DNA of 64,000 nt from Morinoia aosen (taxonomy: Eukaryota; Arthropoda; Malacostraca; Amphipoda; Talitridae), in assembly GCA_030386875.1 (NCBI GenBank), contig CM059568.1:11952316-12016315 (forward strand). Direction: 5' to 3'. This document shows positions 25,001 to 33,623 of the stretch, in pieces. The translations under genes were made by a program, and so were the position numbers. The notes below the pieces were generated by a model. The model had not been told where the DNA came from. It saw nothing but the letters and a program-made list of their open reading frames with translations, and searched no databases. Position 1 is the first letter of the stretch, and every line of letters begins with the position of its first letter.

Positions 25001-28000
25001 AATGCACTCTCTTAGTTCGCTACAAGTTAGAAAGAATAAAAATCACATGAACATGTTTCTGACAAACGAATAAAGAACCTCAAGACATTGAACGTCATAG
25101 AAAATATGAAAAATACCTGAACATTCTTCTGACAAATGTGACGAACATAGAGACAATGAACAGAAGTGACTTGAATATGATAGTCTTCACATTGATGTAT
25201 GAGCCAGCACGATTTAAACAATTTAAACAATTAACAATTTATTTACCACAAGCGATGCAGCAGTAGATTTTTTCTCAGGTCTAGTACAATGGACACATTT
25301 GAGTATAGCTCCTCGTGGGCCCGAATACGCATAAATGAGCAATGTTGCATAGAGGAAGGGAAATGGAAGTGAGAGATGGTGCTTGTTAAACGAGACTGAT
25401 TTCTGTTTATAATTTGTTCGTAGGAATAGAGCTTACCACATTTAGAGGGAAAATTTGCAGTGACCGACACCCACCACAATTTAAGACACTCAAGTTAAAA
25501 GCGTGGTGTTCATCGTAGGGTTGCCCAACTGGCTTTTCCTAGCCAAGTTACTAACTAGGAACTGAACTAGGAACTAGGCCACTCTGCCTGAAGGACATCT
25601 ACGCCGCTATGAGGTGAAATTATCACTTAATGCACTCTCTAGTTTTGACCTCTGATTTGTGGGTTAGGACACTCTGCATATTTGCCCTCTAATTATAGTG
25701 GAATTAAAGGCTTCTGATGGAAAAAGTCCCGTACAGTTCGCTGAAAGTTTGATTTAATAAATTATGAAATGAAAGCAGTTCCGGGCCAAATTCAGTCATT
25801 TATTTCAGGTGCCGTAATTTAAGAATTTTATTATTTGAATAAATCAACTTATTTTAATTCAACTTTTTCCAATTATCCATGAGAAAAGCTATTGATTTTT
25901 ATTTCGATTTGCCCTTTTGGATCATCAAACATTTTGTTCAAATGAACTCTTCTTCAATAATTTCAATTTTTCATGATTAGAAGCTCTAATTTTTCACAAA
26001 TGTGTATTATTTATCATCATTTAAAGATTAAAAGCATTACTCTAATTATGCCAAGGTTTTTTTTTCTTTCTTCAACAAGAAATTTTCCTATCCATATTCC
26101 TTAATCCTATTTTGACTTTTAAACCTGAAAACTTCCATATGACAACACAAGACATTTGAAATACATACCGTACACAATAAGTTATGAGATATTAAGCAGA
26201 TATTCAACAGGCAAACTCAACAAATATAACCAGCATTTCTTACACGCACGTGCTTTCAAAATTCTGCCGTGATTTTTGCATAAATACTTGACAAATATAA
26301 CCAGCATTTCTTATAAGAACTTTCTTTCAAAATTCTCACGGGATTTTTGCATAAATATTCAACAAATATAACGAGCATTTCTTACACGTTCTTTCTTTCA
26401 AATTCTCGCGTTATTTTTGCATGAATTTCCCCGTAAAATTTCTCAAAGTATAACTTGTGACACTACAGGCCCACGCCGTACTGACCCCTAACGAGGCCAT
26501 GGGGAAGATGTGGGGCAAGAGAACCGATTTGATTCGTCCTGACGAAGTCATGTCCACTGCCCTCAGCAGGAAAATTGCAGGTATGTCGTGTTCAAATTGT
26601 AGGAAAATTGTAGGTATGCCGTGTTCAAATTGTAGGAAAATTGTAGGTATGCCGTGTTCAAATTGTAGGAAAATTGTAGGTATGCCGTGTTCAAATTGTA
26701 GGAAAATTGTAGGTATGCCGTGTTCAAATTGTAGGAAAATTGCAGGTATGCCGTGTTCAAATTGTAGGAAAATTGTAGGTATGCCGTGTTCAAATTGTAG
26801 GAAAATTGCAGGTATGCCGTGTTCAAATTGTAGGAAAATTGCAGGTGTGCCGTGTTCAAATTGTAGGAAAATTGCAGGTATGTCGTGTTCGAATTGTAAA
26901 AAAATTGCAGGTATGTCGTGTTCAAATTGTAGGAAAATTGCAGGTGTGCCGTGTTCAAATTGGAGGATAATTGTAGGTATGCCGTGTTCAAATTGTAGGA
27001 AAATTGTAGGTATGCCGTGTTCAAATTGTAGGAAAATTGCAGGTATGTCGTGTTCAAATTGTAGGAAAATTGTAGGTATGTCGTGTTCAAATTGTAGGAA
27101 AATTGTAGGTATGCCGAGCTCAAATTGTAGGAAAATTGTAGGTATGCCGTGTTCAAATTGTAGGAAAATTGCAGGTATGTCGTGTTCAAATTGTAGGAAA
27201 ATTGTAGGTATGCCGTGTTCAAATTGGAGGATAATTGTAGGTATGCCGTGTTCAAATTGTAGGAAAATTGTAGGTATGCCGTGTTCAAATTGTAGGAAAA
27301 TTGCAGGTATGTCGTGTTCAAATTGTAGGAAAATTGTAGGTATGTCGTGTTCAAATTGTAGGAAAATTGTAGGTATGCCGAGTTCAAATTGTAGGAAAAT
27401 TGTAGGTATGCCGTGTTCAAATTGTAGGAAAATTGTAGGAATGCCGTTTTCAAATTGTAGGAAAATTGTAGGTATGCCGAGTTCAAATTATAGGAAAATT
27501 GTAGGTATGCCGTGTTCAAATTGTAGGAAAATTGTAGGTATGCCGAGTTCAAATTGTAGGAAAATTGTAGGTATGCCGTGTTCAAATTGTAGGAAAATTG
27601 TAGGTATGCCGTGTTCAAATTGGAGGATAATTGTAGGTATGCCGTGTTCAAATTGTAGGAAAATTGTAGGTATGCCGAGTTCAAATTGTAGGAAAATTGT
27701 AGGTATGTCGTGTTCAAATTGTAGGAAAATTGTAGGTATGCCGAGTTCAAATTGTAGGAAAATTGTAGGTATGCCGTGTTCAAATTGTAGGAAAATTGCA
27801 GGTATGTCGTGTTCGAATTGTAGGAAAATTGTAGGTATGTCGTGTTCAAATTGGAGAATAATTGTAGGTATGCCGTGTTCAAATTGTAGGAAAATTGCAG
27901 GTATGCCGTGTTCAAATTATAGAAAAATTGTAGGTATGCCGTGTTCAAATTGTAGGAAAATTGTAGGTATGCCGAGTTCAAATTGTAGGAAAATTGTAGG

Positions 28001-31000
28001 TATGCCGAGTTCAAATTGTAGGAAAATTGTAGGTATGCCGTGTTCAAATTGTAGGAAAATTGCAGGTATGTCGTGTTCAAATTGTAGGAAAATTTTAGGT
28101 ATGCCGTGTTCAAATTTGAGGATATTTGTAGGTATGCCGTGTTCAAATTGTAGGAAAATTGTAGGTATGCCGTGTTCAAATTGTAGGAAAATTGCAGGTA
28201 TGTCGTGTTCAAATTGTAGGAAAATTGTAGGTATGTCGTGTTCAAATTGTAGGAAAATTGTAGGTATGCCGAGTTCAAATTGTAGGAAAATTGTAGGTAT
28301 GCCGAGTTCGAATTGTAGGAAAATTGTAGGTATGCCGTGTTCAAATTGTAGGAAAATTGTAGGTATGCCGAGTTCAAATTATAGGAAAATTGTAGGTATG
28401 CCGTGTTCAAATTGTAGGAAAATTGTAGGTATGCCGAGTTCAAATTGTAGGAAAATTGTAGGTATGTCGTGTTCAAATTGTAGGAAAATTGTAGGTATGC
28501 CGAGTTCAAATTATAGGAAAATTGTAGGTATAGGTATGTCGTGTTCAAATTGTAGGAAAATTGTAGGTATGCCGAGTTCAAATTATAGGAAAATTGTAGG
28601 TATGCCGAGTTCAAATTATAGGAAAATTGTAGGTATGCCGAGTTCAAATTATAGGAAAATTGTAGGTATGCCGTGTTCAAATTGTAGGAAAATTGTAGGT
28701 ATGCCGTGTTCAAATTATAGGAAAATTGCAGGTATGTCGTGTTCAAATTGTAGGAAAATTGTAGGTATGTCGTGTTCAAATTGTAGGAAAATTGTAGGTA
28801 TGCCGAGTTCAAATTATAGGAAAATTGTAGGTATGTCGTGTTCAAATTGTAGGAAAATTGTAGGTATGCCGAGTTCAAATTATAGGAAAATTGTAGGTAT
28901 GCCGAGTTCAAATTATAGGAAAATTGTAGGTATGCCGTGTTCAAATTGTAGGAAAATTGTAGGTATGCCGAGTTCAAATTATAGGAAAATTGTAGGTATG
29001 CCGTGTTCCACTGCCGGATTCATTTTTCGAGCCATGAACGCCAGTGTATCAGGGCCTATAGTGAAATGGCTCTCTCACCAGCAAGCCGAACTTGATAATT
29101 TTTTTAAATTTACGCAGAAATAGCTGTGTAAATTTACATTGCTTTCATTAACGAGATTGTGTGCGCAAAATGTTTGTTTCAGTGGTGGACGTGACTTTGG
29201 GAGCGCTGAGCTACATCGCAGAGGACTTCTCGCAGGTAAATTTCTTCTTGAATAATATAAGTGTATTTACTTTAAGATATTATAAAAACTAATGATGTAC
29301 CATCTTTATTGGAAATAAACTGTTTCTCTTTTAATTCTGATCTCGCTTCTAATGCTGAGTGAGCGCATGTCTGGAGTTGATATTCCTTAGCCTTCTTTTA
29401 GCATAATGACTGTTTGTAGACGTAACCTGTTTGTCATGCTGATTTATCATGGCTGTTCCTATAAGACACGTTTATACATGGGACATATTTGTCATGTTAA
29501 TATGTGACGGTGGTGGCCATGAGGAGTGTAGTTTGCGGGGCATATTTACCGTGTAAATTTGTGGATCATATGTTACCTCAAGAGATGTTATATAAGCGGG
29601 ACATTTACGCACCTTATTGACTTAGCATGGCTATGGCCATATGACATTTTTGCACTTAATCATGTTTACTGAATGTTTTTCCGTATATATTTGCCAGGGC
29701 TTTTGCCATTAGGAATATTTGTACAAGGTAACGCAAAAATCACTCGTTGCATTACATATCTACATACGTCACAAAAAAGGTGATGCGTGTGTTTCTGACA
29801 ACAACTCTTACTTCACAAATAAAAAATAAGTTTGTGTGTGTCACTTTGTGTGTTCAAGCTGCACTAACCCTCCGTACTTAAGACACGAAGAGAACCAGTT
29901 GATTTTCAGAGTTTTAGGTTAAACTTTGTCACGAATACTCAAACTACATTTTTTCACGTATCAACCATTCCATGCGCATTAATGCCTCACCAATAATGCA
30001 TTCAAAAAACTTTTACATCAACCGTACTGACGCGTTCCTTCTAAACATGTTTTGCAAAATAACGGTTATCTTTCATATGTTCGCTTAGCTGTGACCTTTT
30101 TTCATAAAATATTCAGATAAGACATTATAAAATATTATAATATTCGCGTGACTTTTCATAGACCATCAAGTAGGAGGTCACATTACCTTATATACTCGTT
30201 TTCGATGCCTGATTCTCACTGAACCAAAAACTGAGCTAAATTTTCCACGCATTCTGCTTGCATGACCGCGACAGTTCGGCGCGTGCCGCTTGACTCTGGC
30301 CGACAGCGGAGTGACGAAAGTGTACATGACCTTCGCATTTCCTAAGAACACGACGTTGAGAAATGACGTAGACATGGTGTAAGTATTCATATAATTTTTA
30401 CAATATCGTGTTTGTACTTATTCTTCGTGTTCGCCTAATTTTAATGAGTATTTATGAGGGGAAACCGTAGAGGGTGCAACAATCGGAAGAATTTGATAGC
30501 TCGTCGGGTTTGGATTGGATGTTTACTTCAACAACTGTCTCTCATTTAAAACTTCGTGTTAAGTTTGAAGAATCTAATTGAAAATAGCGTTCGATGGTTT
30601 CAGTCATGCAATTATAATTCGTCTACCTCAAGGAAATGTCCAAGTACTATTTTATTTTCTATTCAGAAAAGTTCTATTCTATTTTCGTACAAACGCTTTT
30701 TCTTGAGAAAAGCGGTGTTTCCTCAAGTTGTGTTGGGCGCAGTGTGCATTGTCGTTAATTATAGACCAGAGACTCGTCGCTCTGATCGAGAGCATAACTG
30801 AAAAGTACGGGATACCCGTCATGTCACCTCAAGCTCTTCTTCCCAGTCTAACTTTTTCGCCGCCTGCGTGCATCCTTTTCGCCGCCTAAGCAATTTAACG
30901 ATTAAATCGCTTGGGCGGCGAAAAACATGCATGCAGGCGGCGCATAAAGTTAAACTGGGTTGATTTGCGTTTTGAGTAATTTTATTCTTCCTTGATGTTT

Positions 31001-33623
31001 TTTGTTCATGTCACTGAAATGTTATTTGTTGCTCTTGAAAAGTTATTTCTGATGGTAATTTTATCTATATATCTTATGTATGCCTTTGAAAAGTTCTTTC
31101 TGATGGTAATTTTAATTTTTTTACGATATTGAATCTGGAGAAATAAATAAATTTTTAGACAGTTTCATGTTTTATGAGAAAGCAATTTATAATGTTGAAC
31201 TTGTTGACAAGTTATTAAATTTGTCGCGCATGTTTTTACCTGTGTCGCCACATTAACAAACGTAAGCTTAAATTCATATTTTGAAATTTAAATTTTGGTC
31301 CAATTCTGCCTACAAAATACCCATGTCATAAAGAATTACCAATTACCATCAAATTGCATTTGATGAAAATTTTCAAAATATACTCAACTTCTGTTGTGAT
31401 ACTGATTAGATTCTGCAAGTTTTCTCACATACAACATATTTCATATGGTGTTAGCGGCATAAATTCTCACACCTCAAAACGTAACAATTATTCTCGTTCA
31501 ACTTGATAAACGATCTCAACTCCAGCTAGAAACCAAATATACTTAAAATACCTTACGCGCATGAAAATATCTTTCCCGAAACTAACAATTATTTCAAAAT
31601 AAAAAGCGAATTATTTCCCGACCGCCAAAAGCAGACTTGAGTCAGAGCACCACGTGCGTTACGCTTCTGCCCGGAGCTGCGGTGGTGTAAAGGCTGGGCA
31701 GTCGTCGCCCGCATCAGCGATTAGCAATTTTTATTTGAAGGGTCAAAAATGAGGAAAAAAATAGTCAACTGTCTATAACTTTACTTCTCCCGTGTTCTTA
31801 TAAAACACCAACTCCAATAAACATCATTTCTAGTATGACAAGATTCACAGATCCCACAATAATTTACGTTCAATTCACGTTCAAGTTTCAAAAACCGACA
31901 GGCTGTTTCCAAACTTTCTAGCTGTTTGATAGTCCTACCAAAGAAGGACTGTCTGTTTTCAAAGTTTCAAGTCTTCGTATTTTTGCTAAACTCGCAGCCT
32001 TCTGCGCCTGTTTCAAGCCGGCATAACGCAGCAACTGCAGGACATGAGTCTGCGCAACGCCTCCTGGTGTCTGCTGCCGGATACCAAACACGGGTCTCGC
32101 GCCATCGCTGTGACGGACCTGCTCGGAATATTCATCATATGTGGTTTGGGTAAGAACTTATGCGGTGTGCACCTTAACATCTTTTTTTGTACACCATACC
32201 CTTAGATGACGGAATTATTTTGTAGAAAATAGCTCAACCGAACATCTAACATCGCTAATGCATCCTGCATAGTAAAGCACACTTTATTTGCTTGCTATCT
32301 TGCTCGCTTGCCTGCTCAGTTCGTCTGACTGCCCCTACTCCGCCGTTGTAAACTGAAACTCTGAAAACTTCACATTAAAGTTATTTTTTGTTGAATTTTT
32401 TATTTCAATTTTGTTGAATGTTATCGGAACGTAGAAAACAAATCAATAAGTAAATCAAAGAATACATATAAATTCACGAAGGTTTCCATAATTGCGGATT
32501 GTGGTTACTTGGTTTGCATCTGATGGGTTAATATAAGAAAAATTTGAGAGGTAATAGAGCCTGTATCACTCATACGCTCATCACGCACTTTCGGTTGTAT
32601 GTTCAACAAATCAGAGCGTAATTAATGAATTTAGCTTGACCCAGGATTCATGAATCGGAAGATTAATTGACACGCAAAAATTGACACACGATGGAAAGAA
32701 ACTGTTAAAGGGGAATCACCAATGTTGGGACCGTGTATGTTGTCGAAATACATGCATGTTATCACGCACAAATATTCAGTAGCATGGCACGGCGTCTCGT
32801 GATGACGAAGCATACCTGCAGTTTTCTCACGCCTACCATGTAATCGATAAGGCTTTTTGGCTTCAAAAATAAAACCGATTACTCTAAGATTATGTACATG
32901 AACGCAACAAGTAAGTTAACTGTTATGAAAAAAGCCGTTAGCCGCAACTTATTGTATGTCAACAAAATGGTGAACTTGGTGTCTTTCACTCCAATCTATT
33001 CATAAATATGTGAAGTTAACAATGCTATTAAAAAACGGAAGACGTTATAAACAATAAGCATCAGAATTAAACACAGTCATTTTTTACTACACGAGTACAT
33101 CAGTAAATGAAGTTAACCTCAGATCAAAAACTGAACTGGTAACACATGGATGGCGCAAAACCAAAAACAAAATATTAATACTAACAGACATGAACTCCAT
33201 GAACATTATTGCACTGTTTACTTTCGCAGAATTTACAATTGCATCAAGAATACGTAGTTCTAGAAATGTTTGTATACTTTCATTTAAAATATCGCACGCT
33301 ATTCTCGTGAAACGTACGCCGATTGTTGCGGTGATGAAGTAAACAAAAAGTGTACAGGTTCATACATTTGGACAGAAGACGCACATATATTGCAAGGATC
33401 GATAATTATTGTTATATTTTCTTCCTTATTGTTCTATTTTCGCTTACCAACTCTAAATCAAAATTATCTTGACTTTGAGTTAATGGAGCACGTGAACTGC
33501 GCAGGATTGGCGTCAGGCCTGGTGATTTTCTGCCTGGAACTCGCCTGCCACGGACGCTCCTCCAAGTCGAAGAGGGCACACCTCTCCTCTGGGTCTTCTT
33601 CAGCTGCTCCTCATGTTCAGTGA
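9980..33623 (+). CDS. ionotropic receptor (IR), ligand-binding and channel core, 13 exons
   Basis: Thirteen exons with GT-AG borders join in phase to 455 codons and a stop. Residues are counted from 9980. Order: S1 start (KVAITS, then WSPPIVD and GFHVDLF, about 28-55), NGSYTG (about 79), conserved S1 arginine (EYSR, about 105), TM1 (about 146-163), pore segment (FIWTWKILLAQD, about 192-204), TM2 (about 215-232), S2 (about 245-385), TM3 (about 400-430), short cytosolic tail. This S1-TM1-pore-TM2-S2-TM3 order defines ionotropic glutamate receptor relatives. In arthropods the divergent IRs are ligand-gated cation channels of chemosensory neuron membranes, usually working with a co-receptor. The subfamily and ligand cannot be told. 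The start is uncertain: ATG at 9983 follows an AG acceptor, so upstream exons are likely. Introns are heavily invaded by repeats. Confidence 0.9.
10076..11781 (+). other. IR intron 1
   Basis: Contains a dispersed-repeat copy (11012-11065) related to 2034-2085 and a diverged LINE 3' tail at 11701-11755. No other coding sequence is recognised. Confidence 0.6.
11701..11755 (+). mobile_element. diverged LINE 3'-end fragment
   Basis: GTATCATCTTTATTGG followed by GTTTTTCTTTCCTTTCC matches the 3' terminus of the LINE at 34877-42388 (GTACCATC, ATTGGAAATAAA, GTTTTTCTTTC) with substitutions. It ends 26 bases before the exon 2 acceptor and supplies most of the pyrimidine run there. Confidence 0.5.
11782..11867 (+). 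CDS. IR exon 2
   Basis: 86 bases after TTTCTGCAG. It encodes WSPPIVDLTARP, then GFHVDLFRIIMHKL, the typical IR S1 segment before the ligand pocket. The exon ends in phase 2. The donor CCG|GTGGTG is weak, but joining here restores an arginine codon and continues the family pattern into exon 3. Confidence 0.8.
11868..13119 (+). other. IR intron 2
   Basis: Starts with three degenerate 21-bp units (11901-11963, pattern GAAACCATTGACATCATCATG). Holds the second hAT-like MITE at 12430-12710. Nothing coding is recognised. Confidence 0.6.
12430..12710. mobile_element. hAT-like MITE, copy 2 (inverted relative to copy 1)
   Basis: Begins CACGGTAGAGGCAACAAGG and ends CCTTGTTTCCTCTATCGTG. The interior is the reverse complement of the 9677-9954 element, sharing for example CATATTGCATCTGGTAGCAC and TGACGTCA-type blocks. 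The flanks ACAGCAAG and ACTTCAGG are only a partial 8-bp match, so the duplication has decayed or the ends are off by a base. Confidence 0.75.
13120..13207 (+). CDS. IR exon 3
   Basis: 88 bases; acceptor CCCTGCAG, donor GAG|GTAAGA. It encodes YIFIEPSDKKLGT, then NGSYTGATGMIERE. The EPSD and N-G-S-x-T-G patterns are diagnostic of the S1 lobe in IRs. It ends in phase 0. Confidence 0.9.
13208..15457 (+). other. IR intron 3, largely tandem repeats
   Basis: Unique sequence to about 13820, then a degenerate AT-rich array, then a 68-bp minisatellite that runs into the exon 4 acceptor. Confidence 0.8.
13830..14185. repeat. degenerate ~26-bp AT-rich tandem repeat
   Basis: Roughly a dozen diverged units of the form TATTTAACCGAATCTCATTA, with unit length varying around 24-30 bases. 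It directly adjoins the 68-bp array. Confidence 0.6.
14190..15474 (+). repeat. 68-bp minisatellite, ~19 units, each carrying a 3' splice site
   Basis: The period is exactly 68 (for example GGGACGTCAG at 14224 and 14292). Each unit holds branch-point-like CTGAC and CTAAC, a T-rich stretch (TCTGTCATGTTCTGGG), ACGTCAG, then GAAGTGGATATGCTGAT. The last unit is the real acceptor of exon 4 with its first 17 coding bases, after which the exon becomes unique (GGGTCCGC). Nearest units share the exon variant GTGGAC, showing local homogenisation. Splicing to most upstream copies would meet a TGA after ten codons. Confidence 0.95.
15458..15619 (+). CDS. IR exon 4
   Basis: 162 bases, phase 0 to phase 0. 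It encodes EVDMLMGPLGQEYSRAGVM and on to LAKPYFNQ. It contains the S1 arginine (EYSR) that in this family contacts the ligand carboxylate. The acceptor (GACGTCAG) and first 17 bases are repeated upstream in the 68-bp array. Donor CAG|GTTATC. Confidence 0.92.
15620..16352 (+). other. IR intron 4 with a duplicated acceptor-like block
   Basis: A 60-base block is present twice in tandem (about 16153-16212 and 16213-16272). Each ends CTGTTCCTTCATCTCAG|GTA, a good-looking 3' splice site, although the used acceptor lies 80 bases downstream (CTTTTCCTCAG, 16352). No reading frame supports an exon from either copy. Confidence 0.75.
16353..16429 (+). CDS. IR exon 5 (TM1)
   Basis: 77 bases; acceptor TTTTCCTCAG, donor CGCCA|GTAAGA, ending in phase 2. 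It encodes VWLATLATVALVVLT, then ATLLNHLHDR: the first membrane helix of the channel. Confidence 0.92.
16430..18044 (+). other. IR intron 5
   Basis: Holds a palindromic MITE (16621-16741) and a GGTC microsatellite (about 17508-17535). Bases 16873-17985 have only short unassigned frames. Confidence 0.6.
16621..16741. mobile_element. palindromic MITE, copy 1
   Basis: About 120 bases that read as an almost full hairpin: ACCCAGTTTAACTTTTTCGC, then CGCCTGCATGCATG, then GCCTAAGCGATTTAA, and back. It is flanked by TA. A second copy lies at 30842-30959 in intron 11 of the same gene. Confidence 0.85.
18045..18145 (+). CDS. IR exon 6 (pore region)
   Basis: 101 bases; acceptor CTCTATGCAG, donor CAAG|GTTAGT, phase 2 in and phase 1 out. 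It encodes HSGGSRAGG, then FSRTFIWTWKILLAQ. The last segment is the pore entry and loop of the IR channel. Only this frame is open across the join with exons 5 and 7. Confidence 0.9.
18146..19344 (+). other. IR intron 6 with ~82-bp tandem repeat
   Basis: AT-rich. From about 19010 to 19285 there are some 3.5 diverged units of about 82 bases (GCTCTGCGTAACTTC, then GTAACC, then ATGAAAATAGAACCACGTCT). The array ends about 60 bases before the exon 7 acceptor. Confidence 0.7.
19345..19466 (+). CDS. IR exon 7 (TM2)
   Basis: 122 bases; acceptor GTTTCTTGCAG, donor AAG|GTGTGT. It encodes LADTPRGDAGHILAIFW, then LLVSFALASMYRC and NLKAILINDK. This is the second membrane helix followed by the classic Y-x-x-x-L-x-A-x-L linker into S2. 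Confidence 0.93.
19467..19796 (+). other. IR intron 7
   Basis: 330 bases, AT-rich, nothing else seen. Confidence 0.7.
19797..19892 (+). CDS. IR exon 8 (start of S2)
   Basis: 96 bases, phase 0; acceptor TATTTCAG, donor AAG|GTATAT. It encodes IKLPFTNVEEFANQ, then EYLLTWINGKVYEPYYK. I-x-x-P-F-x-x-x-E-E-x is the usual start of the S2 lobe in IRs. Confidence 0.92.
20541..20852 (-). pseudogene. Penelope GIY-YIG endonuclease domain, left arm
   Basis: Open frame with CDCCQQSYVGST, then FIRHSQHSGF, then NEQDLRILESLYIFTNKPAL. These match the GIY-YIG core (Y-V-G, R-H) and the conserved I-L-E-S-L-x-I tail of Penelope-like polymerases. The frame is uninterrupted here, but a hAT insertion just upstream (20910-22303) separates it from the rest of the element, so it cannot be functional. 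Confidence 0.85.
21090..21311. mobile_element. piggyBac-like MITE inside the hAT
   Basis: 222 bases flanked by TTAA at 21086-21089 and 21312-21315. The ends CACGTTAGTTGCGATGGG and, reversed, CACATTCATTGCGG form imperfect terminal repeats. Two internal palindromes, CGACCCATCGATGGGTCG and CGACCCACCGGTGGGTC, lie near the right end. TTAA targets are characteristic of piggyBac. Confidence 0.8.
21472..22085 (-). pseudogene. hAT transposase C-terminus, frameshifted
   Basis: Two overlapping frames on the minus strand. 22085-21840 has FCEPLVNSLLAAMERRF, then LLATAFHPKFRLEWM. 21858-21472 has a Ser-rich stretch, then PSSAAVERLFSLGKDI and NILMFMKGN, the hAT dimerisation domain. The change of frame near 21850 and the lack of the catalytic core make this a non-autonomous remnant. 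Confidence 0.9.
22393..23183 (+). pseudogene. Penelope polymerase fragment, right arm, frameshifted
   Basis: 22393-22710 carries the end of the reverse transcriptase and linker (LLHRAYCISSTYQIFHNEL, then IFIGLPFLG). GIY-YIG follows: CDRCQQSYVGST at about 22880. Relative to the left arm, one extra T (GCATTTTAATG against GCATTTAATG, near 23070) shifts the frame before NEQDLRILESL. The 5' part of the polymerase is missing. Confidence 0.85.
23562..26210. other. intron 8 remainder, no gene recognised
   Basis: AT-rich sequence. Several short frames have no recognisable content. Confidence 0.5.
26215..26432. repeat. ~72-bp tandem repeat, three units
   Basis: Units begin CAACAAATATAACCAGCATTT and contain CTTTCAAAATTCTNNCG and TTTTTGCATAAAT. 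The array ends about 36 bases before the exon 9 acceptor, so exon 9 is flanked by tandem arrays on both sides. Confidence 0.8.
26469..26580 (+). CDS. IR exon 9 (S2)
   Basis: 112 bases; acceptor CACTACAG, first donor GCAG|GTATGT, phase 0 in and phase 1 out. It encodes AHAVLTPNEAMGKMWGK, then TDLIRPDEVMSTALSRKIA. The reading frame stays open from here through the whole 33-bp array to 29123. The exon end assigned here is the first donor, chosen because it joins to exon 10 without inserting repeat-coded residues. Confidence 0.85.
26568..29009 (+). repeat. 33-bp minisatellite, ~73 units, each carrying a 5' splice site
   Basis: Each unit has AGGAAAATTGYAG (the last 13 bases of exon 9) followed by GTATGYCG and TGTTCAAATTGT. 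The only length change is a 6-base insert near 28530. Because 33 is a multiple of three, every G|GTATG donor lies in the same phase, and all joins to exon 10 stay in frame. Read through, each unit encodes 11 residues of the form GMPCSNCRKIV, a CxxC-type repeat. Variants (GAGTTC for TGTTC, TATAGG for TGTAGG) are interspersed. Confidence 0.95.
29010..29182 (+). other. IR intron 9, unique part
   Basis: Unique sequence after the array leading to the TTGTTTCAG acceptor. The array's open frame ends at a TAG at 29121-29123. Confidence 0.7.
29183..29235 (+). CDS. IR exon 10
   Basis: 53 bases; donor CAG|GTAAAT. With the carried G it encodes VVDVTLGALSYIAEDFSQ, matching the V-x-x-G-x-x-A/S-Y-I pattern of the S2 lobe. 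Confidence 0.88.
29236..30274 (+). other. IR intron 10
   Basis: Carries a LINE 3'-tail fragment at 29281-29334 (GTACCATC, ATTGGAAATAAACTG). Nothing else is recognised. Confidence 0.6.
30275..30378 (+). CDS. IR exon 11
   Basis: 104 bases; acceptor GCGACAG, donor GGT|GTAAGT, phase 0 in and phase 2 out. It encodes FGACRLTLADSGVTKVY, then MTFAFPKNTTLRNDVDM. A-F-P-K-x-x-x-L is a hallmark of the S2 end in IRs. Confidence 0.92.
30379..31997 (+). other. IR intron 11
   Basis: Contains the second palindromic MITE (30842-30959). The rest is AT-rich with no gene recognised. Confidence 0.6.
30842..30959. mobile_element. palindromic MITE, copy 2
   Basis: A hairpin-forming relative of 16621-16741: CCCAGTCTAACTTTTTCGC at one end and its complement with AAACTGGG at the other, around a CGATTAAATCG-like centre. 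Confidence 0.85.
31998..32149 (+). CDS. IR exon 12 (S2 end and TM3 start)
   Basis: 152 bases; acceptor AACTCGCAG, donor TTGG|GTAAGA. It encodes LLRLFQAGITQQLQDM, then SWCLLPDTKHGSRAIAV and TDLLGIFIICGL. A-G-I followed by a polar stretch and then D-L-x-G-x-F is typical of the approach to TM3. The acceptor was chosen over TTTCAAG at 32016 because it keeps phase with exon 11. Confidence 0.9.
32150..33504 (+). other. IR intron 12
   Basis: AT-rich; no gene or defined repeat seen. Confidence 0.6.
33505..33623 (+). CDS. IR exon 13 (TM3 end, C-terminus)
   Basis: 119 bases after ACTGCGCAG. It encodes GLASGLVIFCLELACHG, a basic RSSKSKRAHL stretch and a short Ser/Ala tail SGSSSAAPHVQ before TGA at 33621-33623. 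The last ten codons and the stop form part of the first unit of the 39-bp array. Confidence 0.92.

Larger units (their letters stand above)
19893..26468 (+). other. IR intron 8 with nested transposons
   Basis: 6.6 kb. Contains the Penelope-like inverted pair with nested hAT and piggyBac-like insertions (20115-23561), AT-rich sequence with no recognised gene (23562-26210), and a three-unit 72-bp repeat just before exon 9. Confidence 0.8.

Noticed and set aside
26563..28977. 804-codon open frame on the minus strand across the 33-bp array (LQFSYNLN repeats)
   Set aside because: A stop-free unit whose length is a multiple of three leaves several frames open by arithmetic. There are no exon signals or family match on that strand.
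26568..29009. CRISPR-like regular repeats
   Set aside because: Units are direct head-to-tail copies without unique spacers, and the context is a eukaryotic intron.
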